Program-made: the position numbers and the translations under genes
Assembly (NCBI GenBank): GCA_004555865.1
Contig: SFJO01000010.1
Location: 43,597-107,596, forward strand
Source: Oscillospiraceae bacterium
Lineage (GTDB): Bacteria > Bacillota > Clostridia > Oscillospirales > Ruminococcaceae
Length of the DNA stretch: 64,000 nt
Direction: 5' to 3'
Notes under the pieces: generated by a model
The model's input: only the letters and a program-made list of their open reading frames with translations
What the model was told of the DNA's origin: nothing
The model's database searches: none
Shown: piece by piece, positions 8,968-17,516 of the stretch
How positions within the stretch are numbered: the stretch's first letter is position 1
How the letters are laid out: the number at the start of each line of letters is the position of its first letter

Positions 8968-9032
8968 GGTTTGCGTCTTGATTGCATTGCAGGAATTGAT
9001 GCACATCCTGCGCAGATGCGCGGTTTTAAGGC

Positions 9033-9701
9033 TCACCGCGTCTGTGTCCGCTCCCGCTGCTCGATCCAGCCGATGACCTGCTTCAGATCCTCACAGCAGC
9101 CGTCGCACAGGGCCAGAATCTCCTGCGTGGGGGCCGACAGGTCCGGCACCATCACCGTGATGCACCCGGCGGCACGGCCGGCACGCACCCCGTTGAAGCT
9201 GTCCTCCAGCACCAGGCAGTTCTGGGGCGGCAGATCCAGCAGCTTTGCCGCCAGTAAAAACAGCTCCGGGGACGGCTTGCAGCGGGTCACCATTTCCCCG
9301 GCGGCAATCTGGCTGAAATAGCCCGCCACCCCGGCCATGTTCAGGTTGCGCTTTACCAGCGGCGATTTGGTGCTGCTGCCGATGGCCATGGGCAGGCCCC
9401 GGCCCTTCAGATAGGCCAGCAGCTCATCCAGGCCCTTTTTCTTGGGCACGCCCTGAAGCAGCCGGCCCTGCACCTGATTGTAGCAGGCGGCAATCATGGC
9501 GGCGCCATCCGCCTCCGGGTAGAACCGATGAATGATCTCCACCGATTTTGCCCCGTTGGAACCGCGCAGCGACGCCGCCAGCTGGGGCTGATATTCCAGC
9601 CCAAACTGAGCGCAGACGCCGGGCCATGCATCGGTAAACATTCGCTCGGTGTCAAACATCAGCCCATCCATATCAAAAATCACGCCGCGTATCCGGTTCA
9701 T
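9033..9701 (-). CDS. HAD-superfamily hydrolase (beta-phosphoglucomutase-like)
   Basis: 222 residues with all four HAD motifs: FDMDG with nucleophile Asp10 and acid/base Asp12, the Ser/Thr motif in IGSSTKS, a Lys in KPSPELF, and LVLEDSFNGVRAG for Mg2+ binding. The helical cap follows motif I, as in sugar-phosphate phosphatases and phosphoglucomutases. Substrate unknown. I place the start at 9701 because the GAGGAG site is eight bases upstream of it; the ATG at 9707 lies too close to the site. The YjeF-like gene ends 27 bases upstream, so the two form an operon. Confidence 0.85.
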   Translation of the reverse strand: MNRIRGVIFDMDGLMFDTERMFTDAWPGVCAQFGLEYQPQLAASLRGSNGAKSVEIIHRFYPEADGAAMIAACYNQVQGRLLQGVPKKKGLDELLAYLKGRGLPMAIGSSTKSPLVKRNLNMAGVAGYFSQIAAGEMVTRCKPSPELFLLAAKLLDLPPQNCLVLEDSFNGVRAGRAAGCITVMVPDLSAPTQEILALCDGCCEDLKQVIGWIEQRERTQTR

Positions 9702-9728
9702 GGCCATCTCTCCTCTCGATTTTTTGAC

Positions 9729-10730
9729 TCAAAGCTCCGCCGGGGCCGCCAGCACCCGCCGGATGCCGATGTCCGCCAGCGCCAGTTTGCCGCACCGCTG
9801 GGCCGCCAGCGCATGGCAGGCCTTCGGCGCGTGGAATGCCACGGTCAGGTCCGCCGGGGCATCGGTGTGGTCGGCCCCGGTGTCCGCCTCCAGCCCGCTG
9901 GGCAGGTCCAGTGCCACGCGCTTGCCCGCGCACCGGCCCAAAAGCCCCTGCACGCCGGGGCGGGCCGGGTCAAAGCGGTAGCCGGTACCGTACAGCCCGT
10001 CAAAACACAGCTCGGCCCGGCGCAAAAAGTGCTCCTGCTCCTCGGGCAGAGCCTCGCCGGTCAGGTTCAGCACCTCAAGGCCCATCTGCCGGGCAAGGGC
10101 CAGATTGTGGATGGCGTCCGGGGTCACCGGCTCACCCTCCAGCAGGTAAATGCGCACCGCAAGGCCCGCATTGGCCAGCCAGCGGGCCGCCACAAAGCCG
10201 TCGCCGCCGTTGTTGCCCCGGCCGCACAGCACCGCCGCCGTTCGCGCGGCGGGCCACTGCCCCAGGGCCAGCCGGGCCGCCATGCAGCCCGCATTTTCCA
10301 TCATCTGCCGGTAGGGCAGCCCGGCCGCGTCCGCCCGGCGCTCCAGCTCTTTCATCTGCGCCACCGTCACCGCCTGGGGCGCGGGATACTCCCGCCCCAG
10401 GGGCAGCCCCGGCTGGGCCTTCAGGGCCTCCAGCAGCTGGTCCACCTCCCGGCGGTGCTCCGCCTCGATCTGCACCTGCCCGCCGGGGTAGGTCACCACC
10501 AGCAGCGGCTGGATAAACTCGCCCTGCACGCTGGCCTCCATCATGCGCAGCCACACCCGCTGCACCCAGGGCAGGGGCACATAGCGCCGGGCGGGAATTC
10601 CGGGCAGGTACAGGGCTTTTTCGCCCAGCCGCACCGCGCCGAACGCCTTTGCCCCGGCCAGGTCTTTTTTCAATTCATCCTCCGCCAGCTGTGCCTGGGG
10701 GCACAACGGGCGCGGCGTAAACAATCCCAT
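9729..10730 (-). CDS. YjeF_N protein (NAD(P)HX epimerase-like) with unusual N-terminal domain
   Basis: 333 residues in two parts. Residues about 118-333 form a YjeF_N domain with CGRGNNGGDGFVAAR (170-182), the motif of NAD(P)HX epimerases, which repair hydrated NAD(P)H. The usual C-terminal dehydratase domain of bifunctional Nnr is absent. Residues 1-110 are an unrelated module (ALYLPGIPARRYVPLP ... PLLVVTYPGGQVQIEAE) that resembles a small PH-like beta domain; I do not know this fusion. The start at 10730 follows GGAGGAGGA. First gene of an operon with the HAD hydrolase. Confidence 0.75.
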   Translation of the reverse strand: MGLFTPRPLCPQAQLAEDELKKDLAGAKAFGAVRLGEKALYLPGIPARRYVPLPWVQRVWLRMMEASVQGEFIQPLLVVTYPGGQVQIEAEHRREVDQLLEALKAQPGLPLGREYPAPQAVTVAQMKELERRADAAGLPYRQMMENAGCMAARLALGQWPAARTAAVLCGRGNNGGDGFVAARWLANAGLAVRIYLLEGEPVTPDAIHNLALARQMGLEVLNLTGEALPEEQEHFLRRAELCFDGLYGTGYRFDPARPGVQGLLGRCAGKRVALDLPSGLEADTGADHTDAPADLTVAFHAPKACHALAAQRCGKLALADIGIRRVLAAPAEL

Positions 10731-10836
10731 GGGGTCCTCCTCCCGGCGCAGGCCGCTGCCCGCGCTCATGGTTTCATTGTATCCCAGCGGCGGCCATTGC
10801 GCAAGGCAAAAACGGGTTCTCCCCCCAAAAACAGCC

Positions 10837-10875
10837 AAACGGGCAGGCCCCGGTTTCCCGGAAGCCTGCCCGTTT
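10837..10875 (-). terminator. Terminator of the two-component operon
   Basis: AAACGGGCAGGC (10837-10848) pairs exactly with GCCTGCCCGTTT (10864-10875). Reading on the minus strand, the stem is followed by GGCTGTTTTT. Confidence 0.75.
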
Positions 10876-10927
10876 CTTAGTCTGCCTGCCCGGTGCGTAC
10901 AGCAGACAGAGCCTTTTTATTTTGCCT

Positions 10928-12490
10928 TCAGGCCTTTTCCTCCGGCGGCTTTGCCTCGCCGCCCTTGGCCGGCCCAAGCGCCTGGAACCAGAACACCGTG
11001 CCCTCGCCCAGGGTGCTGTTCACGCCGAAGCGGAACCCATGCCCCTGCAGGATGGCCTTGGTGATGGAGAGCCCCAGCCCGGTGCCCACCTTGCCGGAAT
11101 CGCTCCGGCTCCGGTAATACCGGTCAAAGATACGGGGAAGATCCTCCGGCCGGATGCCCGGGCCATGGTCCTCAATTTCCACCCGGCAGCCTCCCTCTTT
11201 GAGGGGAACCGCCCGCAGCAGGAACACTCCGTCCTCGCCGATGTGGTGCATGGCGTTGCCAAGCAGGTTGTGCAGCACCCGCTCCATCATGGCGGGGTCC
11301 GCCCGCACCGGGCAGCGCTCCTCGGTTTCCAGCTTCAGGGTCCAGCCGTTCTGGGCGCACACCGCGTCGTACCGCTCGGCCACCTCTTCGCACAGCTGGG
11401 CCATGTCAAAGTCCACCAGTTCGGGCTTTTCCGCGCCGCTGCTCACCTTGGAAAGCTCCATCACGCTGTTCACCAGCCCGCTGAGCCGGTCGGTTTCGTC
11501 CACAATGATGTTCAGCTGCTCGGTGCGCTTCTCCGGTTCGTCGCCGGTCAGATCGCGCACGGTTTCCGCATAGCCCCGGATGAGGGTCAGCGGGGTGCGC
11601 AGGTCATGGCTCACATTGGCCAGCAGCTCCCGCTGCATCTGGGCCGTCTGCTTCACCTCGCCCGCCATGTGGTTGAAGTCCCGCGCCAGCAGGCCGAATT
11701 CGTCCCCCTGGCTCTCGTCCACGTGCACGTCGTAGTTGCCCCGGGCAATCTGCCGGGCCGCATCCGAGAGCTGAACCAGCGGCCGGGTGATCCACCGGCT
11801 GAGCAGCCACGCCGCCAGCAGGCAGAAGGCCAGAAGCCCCAGTGCCACCATGGGCAGCAGCTTGCCCAGCACGGCGTCCGCCTCGCCCACCCGGGCCAGG
11901 CTGGCCGAAACCAGAATGGCATACTGCCCGCCGGCAGCCGTGCGGCCCACCACCATCTGCTGGGTGCCGCTCTCGGTCTCCAGAATTTTATACAGGCTGC
12001 CCTTTTCAAAGGCGTACTGCCGCAGGGCAATGGCCGTGGAGGTGTCCCAGGTGGAGGTGCTGCCCTGGCCGAACTTGATGCCGTCTCCCTCGTGAATGAG
12101 GCAGGGGTGCAGGTTTTCCACCTGATTGATGCAGCGCAGGGTCTGGTCCGAGATGTCCACGCAGCTCTCGCTCAGGTTCACCTGCCCGTTGCTGATGCTC
12201 TCGTTCACCCTGGCCCAGAAGTCCGGGTTCAGCGTCAGGCCGAACATATCCCGCTGGGAGATGACCGTGCCGTCCTCGGCGGCCTGGTCGAACTGGCCGG
12301 CCAGCACCTCCAGCTTGTTCTCCAGCTTTTCGTGAATGAAGGCGTTGTACTGGGGCTGAAGCAGCCGTTCCAGGCAGGTCCACACCAGCATCAGGGTGGC
12401 CAGGCACACCAGGAACAGGGTAATGAACAGTTTATAGCGCAGGGTCAGTGCCCGCTTTTTGCCCTTGCGGGCCGGTTTTGTCTCACTCAT
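10928..12490 (-). CDS. Sensor histidine kinase
   Basis: 520 residues. Helix 20-39, an extracytoplasmic sensor of about 170 residues, helix 211-231, a HAMP domain (about 232-284), then HisKA with ANVSHDLRTPL (phospho-acceptor His295) and HATPase_c with N box HNLLGNAMHH, G1 EDHGPGIRPEDL, F box and G2 GTGLGLSITKA. The sensor domain has no recognisable ligand motif. The gene overlaps the stop of the upstream response regulator by four bases (ATGA), so translation is coupled and the two proteins form a pair. Resembles PhoR/VanS-type kinases. Confidence 0.92.
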   Translation of the reverse strand: MSETKPARKGKKRALTLRYKLFITLFLVCLATLMLVWTCLERLLQPQYNAFIHEKLENKLEVLAGQFDQAAEDGTVISQRDMFGLTLNPDFWARVNESISNGQVNLSESCVDISDQTLRCINQVENLHPCLIHEGDGIKFGQGSTSTWDTSTAIALRQYAFEKGSLYKILETESGTQQMVVGRTAAGGQYAILVSASLARVGEADAVLGKLLPMVALGLLAFCLLAAWLLSRWITRPLVQLSDAARQIARGNYDVHVDESQGDEFGLLARDFNHMAGEVKQTAQMQRELLANVSHDLRTPLTLIRGYAETVRDLTGDEPEKRTEQLNIIVDETDRLSGLVNSVMELSKVSSGAEKPELVDFDMAQLCEEVAERYDAVCAQNGWTLKLETEERCPVRADPAMMERVLHNLLGNAMHHIGEDGVFLLRAVPLKEGGCRVEIEDHGPGIRPEDLPRIFDRYYRSRSDSGKVGTGLGLSITKAILQGHGFRFGVNSTLGEGTVFWFQALGPAKGGEAKPPEEKA

Positions 12491-13173
12491 TTTGCAGCAT
12501 CCGGGTCAAATTTGTAGCCGATGCCCCACACCGTTACGATGTAGCCCCGGCAGCTGCCCAGATGGCTGCGCAGCATCTTCACGTGGGTATCCACGGTGCG
12601 GTCCTCGCCGTAGTAGTCGTAGTTCCACACCTTCTGCAGGATTTTTTCCCGGCTGAGGGCCATGCCCTTGTTGCCGGCCAGAAACACCAGCAGGTCAAAC
12701 TCCTTGGGGGTCAGGCTGGTCTCCTTGCCGTCCACCTTCACGCTGTGGCTGGCCACGTCGATGGTCAGCGCGCCGAAGCGGTACACCTCGGTGTCCTCCG
12801 GCTCTTTGGGCATGGTGCGGGCCAGCACGGCCTTCACCCGGGCCACCAGCTCCCGCGGGCTGAAGGGCTTCACCACGTAATCGTCCGCGCCGCTTTCCAG
12901 CCCGGCCAGCTTGTCGTATTCCTCGCCGCGGGCCGTCAGCATGATCACCGGGGTGGTCATTTTGCGGCTGCGCATCTCCCGCAGGCAGGTCATGCCGTCC
13001 ATAAAGGGCATCATCACATCCAGGATCACCAGGTCGATGCCGCCCACCATCAGCTTGGCCAGCGCGGAGCTGCCGTCGGTGGCCTCGTCGCACTCATAGC
13101 CTGCATGCTGCAAATGCTCCCGGATCAGTTCCCGGATGCGGGGTTCGTCGTCCACAATCAAGATTTTAGCCAT
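12487..13173 (-). CDS. OmpR/PhoB-family response regulator
   Basis: 228 residues. A receiver domain with acidic pocket DDE (8-10), phospho-acceptor Asp52 in VILDVMMP and Lys in VVKPFSP, followed by a winged-helix DNA-binding domain (LTPKEFDLLVFLAGN, DTHVKMLRSHLG, TVWGIGYKF). Phosphorylated by the adjacent kinase. The start follows GGGAGGGA. A TATAAT box lies about 180 bases upstream on the same strand, leaving a leader of about 170 bases. Confidence 0.93.
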   Translation of the reverse strand: MAKILIVDDEPRIRELIREHLQHAGYECDEATDGSSALAKLMVGGIDLVILDVMMPFMDGMTCLREMRSRKMTTPVIMLTARGEEYDKLAGLESGADDYVVKPFSPRELVARVKAVLARTMPKEPEDTEVYRFGALTIDVASHSVKVDGKETSLTPKEFDLLVFLAGNKGMALSREKILQKVWNYDYYGEDRTVDTHVKMLRSHLGSCRGYIVTVWGIGYKFDPDAAK

Positions 13174-13353
13174 GTGAAAATCCCTCCCGAATCGTCTGCC
13201 AGCGCCGTGGCCGCACTGCGGCCCACAGGGCGGGCAAACCCGCCGGGCGCCCGGCTGTATTTCTGCGGGGCAAACGCTGCCAGGCCCTGGCCCCGCTGCT
13301 TCGTATGGCTCGTCTCCTCCGGGCAGGGCTTGGCCCGCCCGGAAGTTATTCTC

Positions 13354-13359
13354 ATTATA
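13354..13359 (-). promoter_or_regulatory. Probable -10 box for the two-component operon
   Basis: On the minus strand CTATTATAATGAG contains a consensus TATAAT. No convincing -35 lies 16-18 bases upstream, so an activator, possibly the regulator itself, may be needed. Confidence 0.5.
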
Positions 13360-13434
13360 ATAGCACGGGCTGCTTTGCGCATGTGCAAAATGTGAAAAAA
13401 TTCAAAATTCTTTATGGAATGCGCCAAAACGCAA

Positions 13435-13476
13435 AAGCGCACCGGAAGTCCCGCCAGCGGGGCTTCCGGTGCGCTT
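13435..13476. terminator. Terminator of the symporter gene
   Basis: AAGCGCACCGGAAG (13435-13448) pairs with CTTCCGGTGCGCTT (13463-13476), a 14 bp perfect stem with T-rich sequence on both strands. Confidence 0.8.
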
Positions 13477-13502
13477 GAGTTTTTATGGGGTTTTGCAATG
13501 GG

Positions 13503-15041
13503 TCACTGCTTTACCGCGGCCTGCACGTCTGCAAATTCCTGCTCGATCTGCTCGGTGGGCTGCGCGGTCAGCAGGCTGACCGCCACCAGCACGGCCACGT
13601 TCACCAAAAAGGCGGGCAGCAGCTCGTAGATGTTCCAGATGCCGCCCATGGGCCGCACCAGATACTTCCACACAAACACGGTCACGCCGCCGGCCACCAT
13701 GCCGGCCAGCACGCCGCTGCGGTTGCTGCGCTTCCAGAACAGCGCCGCCAGCACCACCGGGCCGAAGGTGGAGCCGAAGCCCGCCCAGGCGAAGGACACG
13801 ATGCCGAACACGCTGCTGTTGGGGTCACGGGCAATGAACACCGCGATGACGCTGATGACCACCAGCGTGCTGCGGGCCACCGTCAGGCTGCCCTTGCTGC
13901 TCAGCTTCACGCCGAAGAAATCCTGCACCAGATTCTGGGACACGCTGGAAGAGGCCGCCAGAAGCTGACTGTCCGCCGTGGACATGGTGGCCGCCAAAAT
14001 GCCCGCCAGGATAACGCCTGCGATCAGCGCCGGCAGCGGGCCGAACTGGCTCAGCAGGGTGGCAATGCGCACAATGATGGTCTCGCTGGCGCTGCCCTCC
14101 AGCGCGGCCACGGCGCCAACTTTGGTCATACCGTTGCCCACCACGCCGATGAACACCGCCACTGCCATGGAGATGACCACCCACATCGTGGCGATGCGGC
14201 GGCTCACCTTCAGCTTGTTTTCGTCCTCAATGGCCATAAAGCGCAGCAGAATGTGGGGCATACCGAAGTAGCCCAGGCCCCAGGCCAGGGTGGAAAAAAT
14301 GGTGATCGCGCCGTAGGGCGAAGCCGCGTTGGCCGCCGCGTCGTGGGTGGCGGTCATGGCCAGATACCCGGGCATGGCCTGGGCGTTGGCCAGAACCGCA
14401 TCCAGCCCGCCGGCCTGCTGCACGCCGAAGCACAGCACCACCACCAGCGCAATGGTCATCACGATGCTCTGGATCAGGTCGGTGACCGACGCCGCCAGAA
14501 AGCCGCCCATGGCCGTGTACACCACGATGACCAGAGCGCACACGATCATGGTGGGCAGGTAATCCAGCCCCAGCAGGCTGGTGAACAGCTTGCCGCAGGC
14601 CGCAAAGCCGGAGGCGGTATAAGGCACAAAGAACACCACAATCACCACGGCCGCAATGCAGCTGAGCAGGTTTTTGTCGTCATGATACCGCTTGGAAAGG
14701 AATTCGGGCACGGTAATGGCCCCCAGCCGGTGGCTGTACACGCGGATGCGCTTGGCCACCACCAGCCAGTTGATGTAGGTGCCCACCGCCAGGCCGATGG
14801 CCGTCCAGGAGGCATCGCAGATGCCGCTCAGGTAAGCCACACCGGGCAGGCCCATCAGCAGCCAGCTGGACATATCGCTGGCCTCGGCGCTCATGGCCGT
14901 GACCAGCGGGCCGAGCTTGCGCCCGCCCAGATAAAAGTCGTCTACCGTGCTGTTCTTTTTGGAGTAGTAGATGCCCACCCCCAACATGAGCAGCAGGTAG
15001 GCCACGATGGCCCCCAGAATAAGTAACATACCCAAGTCCAT
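13503..15041 (-). CDS. putP: Sodium/proline symporter (SSS family)
   Basis: 512 residues with about 13 membrane helices of the sodium:solute symporter family. The PutP-like hallmarks are DFYLGGRKLGPLVTAMSAEASDMSSWLLMG near residue 35-65 and AITVPEFLSKRYHD in the cytoplasmic loop. These proteins import proline with Na+ for nitrogen supply or osmoprotection. The start at 15041 gives the usual short N-terminus; its AGGAG site is about 13 bases away, somewhat far. Single-gene unit with its own promoter and terminator. Confidence 0.88.
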   Translation of the reverse strand: MDLGMLLILGAIVAYLLLMLGVGIYYSKKNSTVDDFYLGGRKLGPLVTAMSAEASDMSSWLLMGLPGVAYLSGICDASWTAIGLAVGTYINWLVVAKRIRVYSHRLGAITVPEFLSKRYHDDKNLLSCIAAVVIVVFFVPYTASGFAACGKLFTSLLGLDYLPTMIVCALVIVVYTAMGGFLAASVTDLIQSIVMTIALVVVLCFGVQQAGGLDAVLANAQAMPGYLAMTATHDAAANAASPYGAITIFSTLAWGLGYFGMPHILLRFMAIEDENKLKVSRRIATMWVVISMAVAVFIGVVGNGMTKVGAVAALEGSASETIIVRIATLLSQFGPLPALIAGVILAGILAATMSTADSQLLAASSSVSQNLVQDFFGVKLSSKGSLTVARSTLVVISVIAVFIARDPNSSVFGIVSFAWAGFGSTFGPVVLAALFWKRSNRSGVLAGMVAGGVTVFVWKYLVRPMGGIWNIYELLPAFLVNVAVLVAVSLLTAQPTEQIEQEFADVQAAVKQ

Positions 15042-15183
15042 TGTAATTCGATTCGCTCCTTCCCGGGCGGGCCATGCCAAACGTGCGGCCCGCCTTGTCA
15101 CCGCCGGGGTCTGCCCCGGCTTCCCCCTCTTTTCCCGGTGCGGTGCAGCGATACACCGCGCCCAAAAGAGAAACTATTAGAGT

Positions 15184-15212
15184 AGTATAACATACATATG
15201 GCGGTTTTGAAA
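15184..15212 (-). promoter_or_regulatory. Promoter of the symporter gene
   Basis: On the minus strand TTTCAA, a 17-base spacer and TATACT (plus-strand AGTATA, 15184-15189). The -35 is weak. The leader is about 135 bases. Confidence 0.55.
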
Positions 15213-15249
15213 ATACACATTTGCGCCAAAAATGAATTTTTCAGCAAAA

Positions 15250-15275
15250 AAGGCCCCCTCCTGCGAGGGAGCCTT
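15250..15275 (-). terminator. Terminator of asnA
   Basis: AAGGCCCCCTC and GAGGGAGCCTT form a stem around CTGC. Reading on the minus strand it is followed by TTTTTT. Confidence 0.85.
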
Positions 15276-15281
15276 GCGCGA

Positions 15282-16298
15282 TTACAGCAGTGGCACGCCC
15301 GCCTTGGCGCAGGCGGCACGGGTGTCGGCGTCCCACACGCTGCTCTGCACCTGGCCGATGTGGGCACAACCCAGCAGCAGCAGGCACAGGCGGCTCTGGC
15401 CAATGCCGCCGCCCATGGTCAGGGGCAGCTCACCCGCCAGCAGCGCCTTGTGGAAGGGCAGGCTGCGGCGGTCGTCACAGCCCGCGATGGTCAGCTGCCG
15501 GTCCAGGCTTTCGGGGCTGACCCGGATGCCCATGCTGGACAGCTCCACCGCGCAGTTCAGCACGGGGTCCCAGCACAGCAGGTCGCCGTTCAGCGCCCAG
15601 TCGTCGTAGTCGGGCGCGCGGCCATCGTGGGGCTTGCCGCTGGCCAGCGCCCCGCCGATGCCCATGAGGAACACCGTGCCCGCCTCTTTGGCGATGGCGT
15701 TCTCCCGCTCCTTGGGAGTGTAGTCGGGCCAGCGGTCCTCCAGCTCCTGCGCGGTCACAAAGGTCACCTGATCCAGCCGGCCCAGGCGACTGGCGGACAG
15801 CTCCGGGAACACCGCCATCAGGGTGCGGCGGGTGCTCTCCACCGCACCGGCAATGCGCACCACGGTGTCCTTCAAAAAGTCGGTGCTGCGCTGCTCCGCG
15901 GTGATGATCTTCTCCCAGTCCCACTGGTCCACATAGATGGAGTGCAGGTTGTCCAGGTCCTCATCCCGCCGGATGGCGTTCATGTCCGCCACCAGGCCCT
16001 CACCCGCCGAGAAGCCGTAGTCCCGCAGGGCCAGCCGCTTCCACTTGGCCAGCGAGTGCACCACCTGGATCTCCCCGCCGCCTTCCTTCATGGTGAAGGA
16101 CACCGGCCGCTCCACGCCGTTCAGGTTGTCGTTCAGGCCGCTGGCCGCCTCCACAAACAGCGGAGCGGACACCCGCCGCAGGTTCAGCGCCCCGCTGAGC
16201 GCGTCCTCAAACAGGCGTTTGGTCAGGCCGATGGCCTTTTGGGTATCGTACAGCCCAAGCAGGGGCTGGTACCCCTGGGGAATGGTCGTATGGCTCAT
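15282..16298 (-). CDS. asnA: Aspartate-ammonia ligase
   Basis: 338 residues, the usual length. AsnA makes asparagine from aspartate, ammonia and ATP and has the class II tRNA-synthetase fold. Recognisable family segments are [45 protein letters not shown] and the C-terminal [14 protein letters not shown]. The start follows AAGGAGTACTTACC. The leader from the promoter is only about 80 bases, too short for a T-box, so no amino-acid riboswitch control is seen. Using free ammonia fits a gut anaerobe. Confidence 0.95.
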   Translation of the reverse strand: MSHTTIPQGYQPLLGLYDTQKAIGLTKRLFEDALSGALNLRRVSAPLFVEAASGLNDNLNGVERPVSFTMKEGGGEIQVVHSLAKWKRLALRDYGFSAGEGLVADMNAIRRDEDLDNLHSIYVDQWDWEKIITAEQRSTDFLKDTVVRIAGAVESTRRTLMAVFPELSASRLGRLDQVTFVTAQELEDRWPDYTPKERENAIAKEAGTVFLMGIGGALASGKPHDGRAPDYDDWALNGDLLCWDPVLNCAVELSSMGIRVSPESLDRQLTIAGCDDRRSLPFHKALLAGELPLTMGGGIGQSRLCLLLLGCAHIGQVQSSVWDADTRAACAKAGVPLL

Positions 16299-16387
16299 GG
16301 TAAGTACTCCTTATTTCTTCTTGTATTCCGGGCTGTCCCGGGCATTCTGCAGGCCGCCGCCCGCTTCTTTTTCCAATAAACGTATCT

Positions 16388-16416
16388 AGTATAGCATATT
16401 CTGCTCTTCAGGTCAC
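16388..16416 (-). promoter_or_regulatory. Promoter of asnA
   Basis: On the minus strand GTGACC, a 17-base spacer and TATACT with an upstream TGC, giving an extended -10. Confidence 0.65.
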
Positions 16417-16708
16417 GGGTTTGAGCGGCGCGCAGCAAATTTGACCCCGGTTTCCGTCCGCTCGCCGGGGCGCACGGGGCAGCTGCGCCATGTTTGGCCC
16501 GCCGCGGGCCTTCTGCCGTTCTTCGGCCGCATGGATTTTTCACTGTTTTGCATGGACTTTTTCTTCTTTTGCGGTTTTTCGGGTGAAATTCAGCCCGATT
16601 TTCACCGGGTTCCGTCAAAAAATCGCAAAATATATTTCATTTTTTATTTCGTTTTATCGCCTATTTTAAGGTTTTTGCAATTTTCTCAAAAAAGTTTTTC
16701 AAAAAGTG
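16417..16708. other. Intergenic stretch between asnA and tRNA-Arg
   Basis: No gene is visible. It drifts from GC-rich to strongly AT-rich at 16610-16700, with poly-A and poly-T tracts just upstream of the tRNA promoter that could act as an UP element. Confidence 0.5.
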
Positions 16709-16737
16709 TTGACTTTCCTGCCACCCGGTGCTATAAT
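16709..16737 (+). promoter_or_regulatory. Strong promoter of tRNA-Arg
   Basis: TTGACT (16709-16714), a 17-base spacer and a consensus TATAAT (16732-16737), 13 bases before the tRNA, preceded by an A/T-rich tract. Confidence 0.85.
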
Positions 16738-16749
16738 ACATCATGTTCC

Positions 16750-16826
16750 GCGTTGGTAGCTCAGCTGGATAGAGTGTCTGACTACGAATCAGAAGGTCGG
16801 GGGTTCGAGTCCCTTCCAGCGCACCA
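16750..16826 (+). tRNA. tRNA-Arg (anticodon ACG)
   Basis: 77 bases including an encoded CCA. Acceptor GCGTTGG pairs with CCAGCGC (one G-U), the D-loop contains AGCTCAGCTGGA, the anticodon stem CTGAC/AATCAG frames ACG, and the T-arm is GGGTTCGAGTCCC. The A34 would be deaminated to inosine to read CGU, CGC and CGA. Confidence 0.96.
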
Positions 16827-16858
16827 AGGTCACTTGCGAAAGCAAGTGACCTTTTTTG
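16826..16858 (+). terminator. Terminator of tRNA-Arg
   Basis: AAGGTCACTTGC and GCAAGTGACCTT form a perfect 12 bp stem with a GAAA tetraloop, followed by a T-run. It begins at the last base of the tRNA CCA end. Confidence 0.95.
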
Positions 16859-16861
16859 TTT

Positions 16862-17040
16862 TATACGCGCAGAGAAGCAGGCGCACAGCACACGAATCAC
16901 TGCTTCATTCAACATTGAATCCACCTCCGTTTTTTTGAACCCGTACAGATGCCTGTTCCGATTGGTTGATGATTCAATGGTAACCGTTTCGCTTTCGGTT
17001 CGGAAGATATCCGCAAATTGATAAGCAGCTATTAAATTCA
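16862..17040 (-). other. AT-rich islet downstream of tRNA-Arg, possible gene remnant
   Basis: About 180 bases with clearly lower GC than the flanks. On the minus strand a frame stays open (ADIFRTESETVTIESSTN, then YGFKKTEVDS) and an internal GGAGG sits just ahead of an ATG at about 16916. That frame then runs through the tRNA terminator and the antisense of the tRNA, so it cannot be an intact gene. It may be a leftover of sequence once inserted beside the tRNA. Confidence 0.3.
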
Positions 17041-17082
17041 AAAGCGGCGCCGCTCCCCATCGGGAACCGCGCCGCTTTTTTG
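17041..17082. terminator. Terminator of the ferredoxin gene
   Basis: AAAGCGGCGC (17041-17050) pairs with GCGCCGCTTT (17069-17078). The minus-strand 3' side reads TTTTGAATTTAAT; the plus side has seven T. Confidence 0.75.
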
Positions 17083-17096
17083 TGCCGTTTTCGGGG

Positions 17097-17276
17097 TTAC
17101 TCCAGCCGGATGACCGACACCGGGCAGCTGTCCGCCGCATCGGCGGCGGCGCTTTCCAGCCCGGTAGGCACCGGCCCGCCCCGGGCCAGCCCATCCTCCA
17201 TCCGAAACACCTCCGGGCACACCCCCGTGCACAGGGTGCAGCCGATGCACCCCTCCCGGTCCACAATGGCAACCAT
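17097..17276 (-). CDS. 4Fe-4S ferredoxin, 59 residues
   Basis: A small electron carrier. The cluster ligands are in GCIGCTLCTGVCPEVF (Cys10, 13, 16, with Cys20 before Pro) and Cys51 in DSCPVSVIRLE, the arrangement of single-cluster clostridial/Thermotoga-type ferredoxins. In those proteins Cys10, 13, 16 and 51 bind the cluster and Cys20 may form a disulphide; no partner cysteine is present here. The protein is acidic, as expected. The start follows AAGGAGG with eight bases of spacing. Own terminator; the redox partner cannot be inferred from its neighbours. Confidence 0.92.
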   Translation of the reverse strand: MVAIVDREGCIGCTLCTGVCPEVFRMEDGLARGGPVPTGLESAAADAADSCPVSVIRLE

Positions 17277-17367
17277 ACCAAGCGCCTCCTTTTGGTTTTG
17301 GAAACAGTGTGGCCGAAAACGGCAAAATTATGCGCAAAATAGAGATGCATTCGCACCGTCGGTATGC

Positions 17368-17373
17368 TATACT
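17368..17373 (+). promoter_or_regulatory. Extended -10 promoter for the phosphatase gene
   Basis: TATGCTATACT gives TGC plus TATACT at 17368-17373, without a good -35. The leader is about 140 bases. Confidence 0.6.
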
Positions 17374-17516
17374 AAAACCAAATACACCACCGCAGAGGTA
17401 TGTAGTATAAAAACAGAAGAGGAACGGGGCTGTGGGCAGCCGCCTTCGGCCCCATTGACGCTGAGCGGTGCGGGCTGCCCTGCGGCACCCGCCCCTCCGC
17501 ACAAAGGAGGGCACCC

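Noticed and set aside
13485..15026. Long His/Gly-rich plus-strand frame opposite the symporter
   Set aside because: It is the antisense of hydrophobic PutP helices, has no ribosome site and shows the His/Gln bias of such shadows. The same applies at 49609-51984 opposite serC-serA and at 2233-3960 opposite the GT-C gene.
16299..16400. T-box riboswitch upstream of asnA
   Set aside because: The leader between the promoter and start codon is about 80 bases and has no specifier stem or TGGNACC box.
16661..17356. Minus-strand frame containing LEGTRTPDLLIRSQTLYPAELP
   Set aside because: This peptide is the well-known false translation of the antisense of a tRNA gene, here tRNA-Arg.
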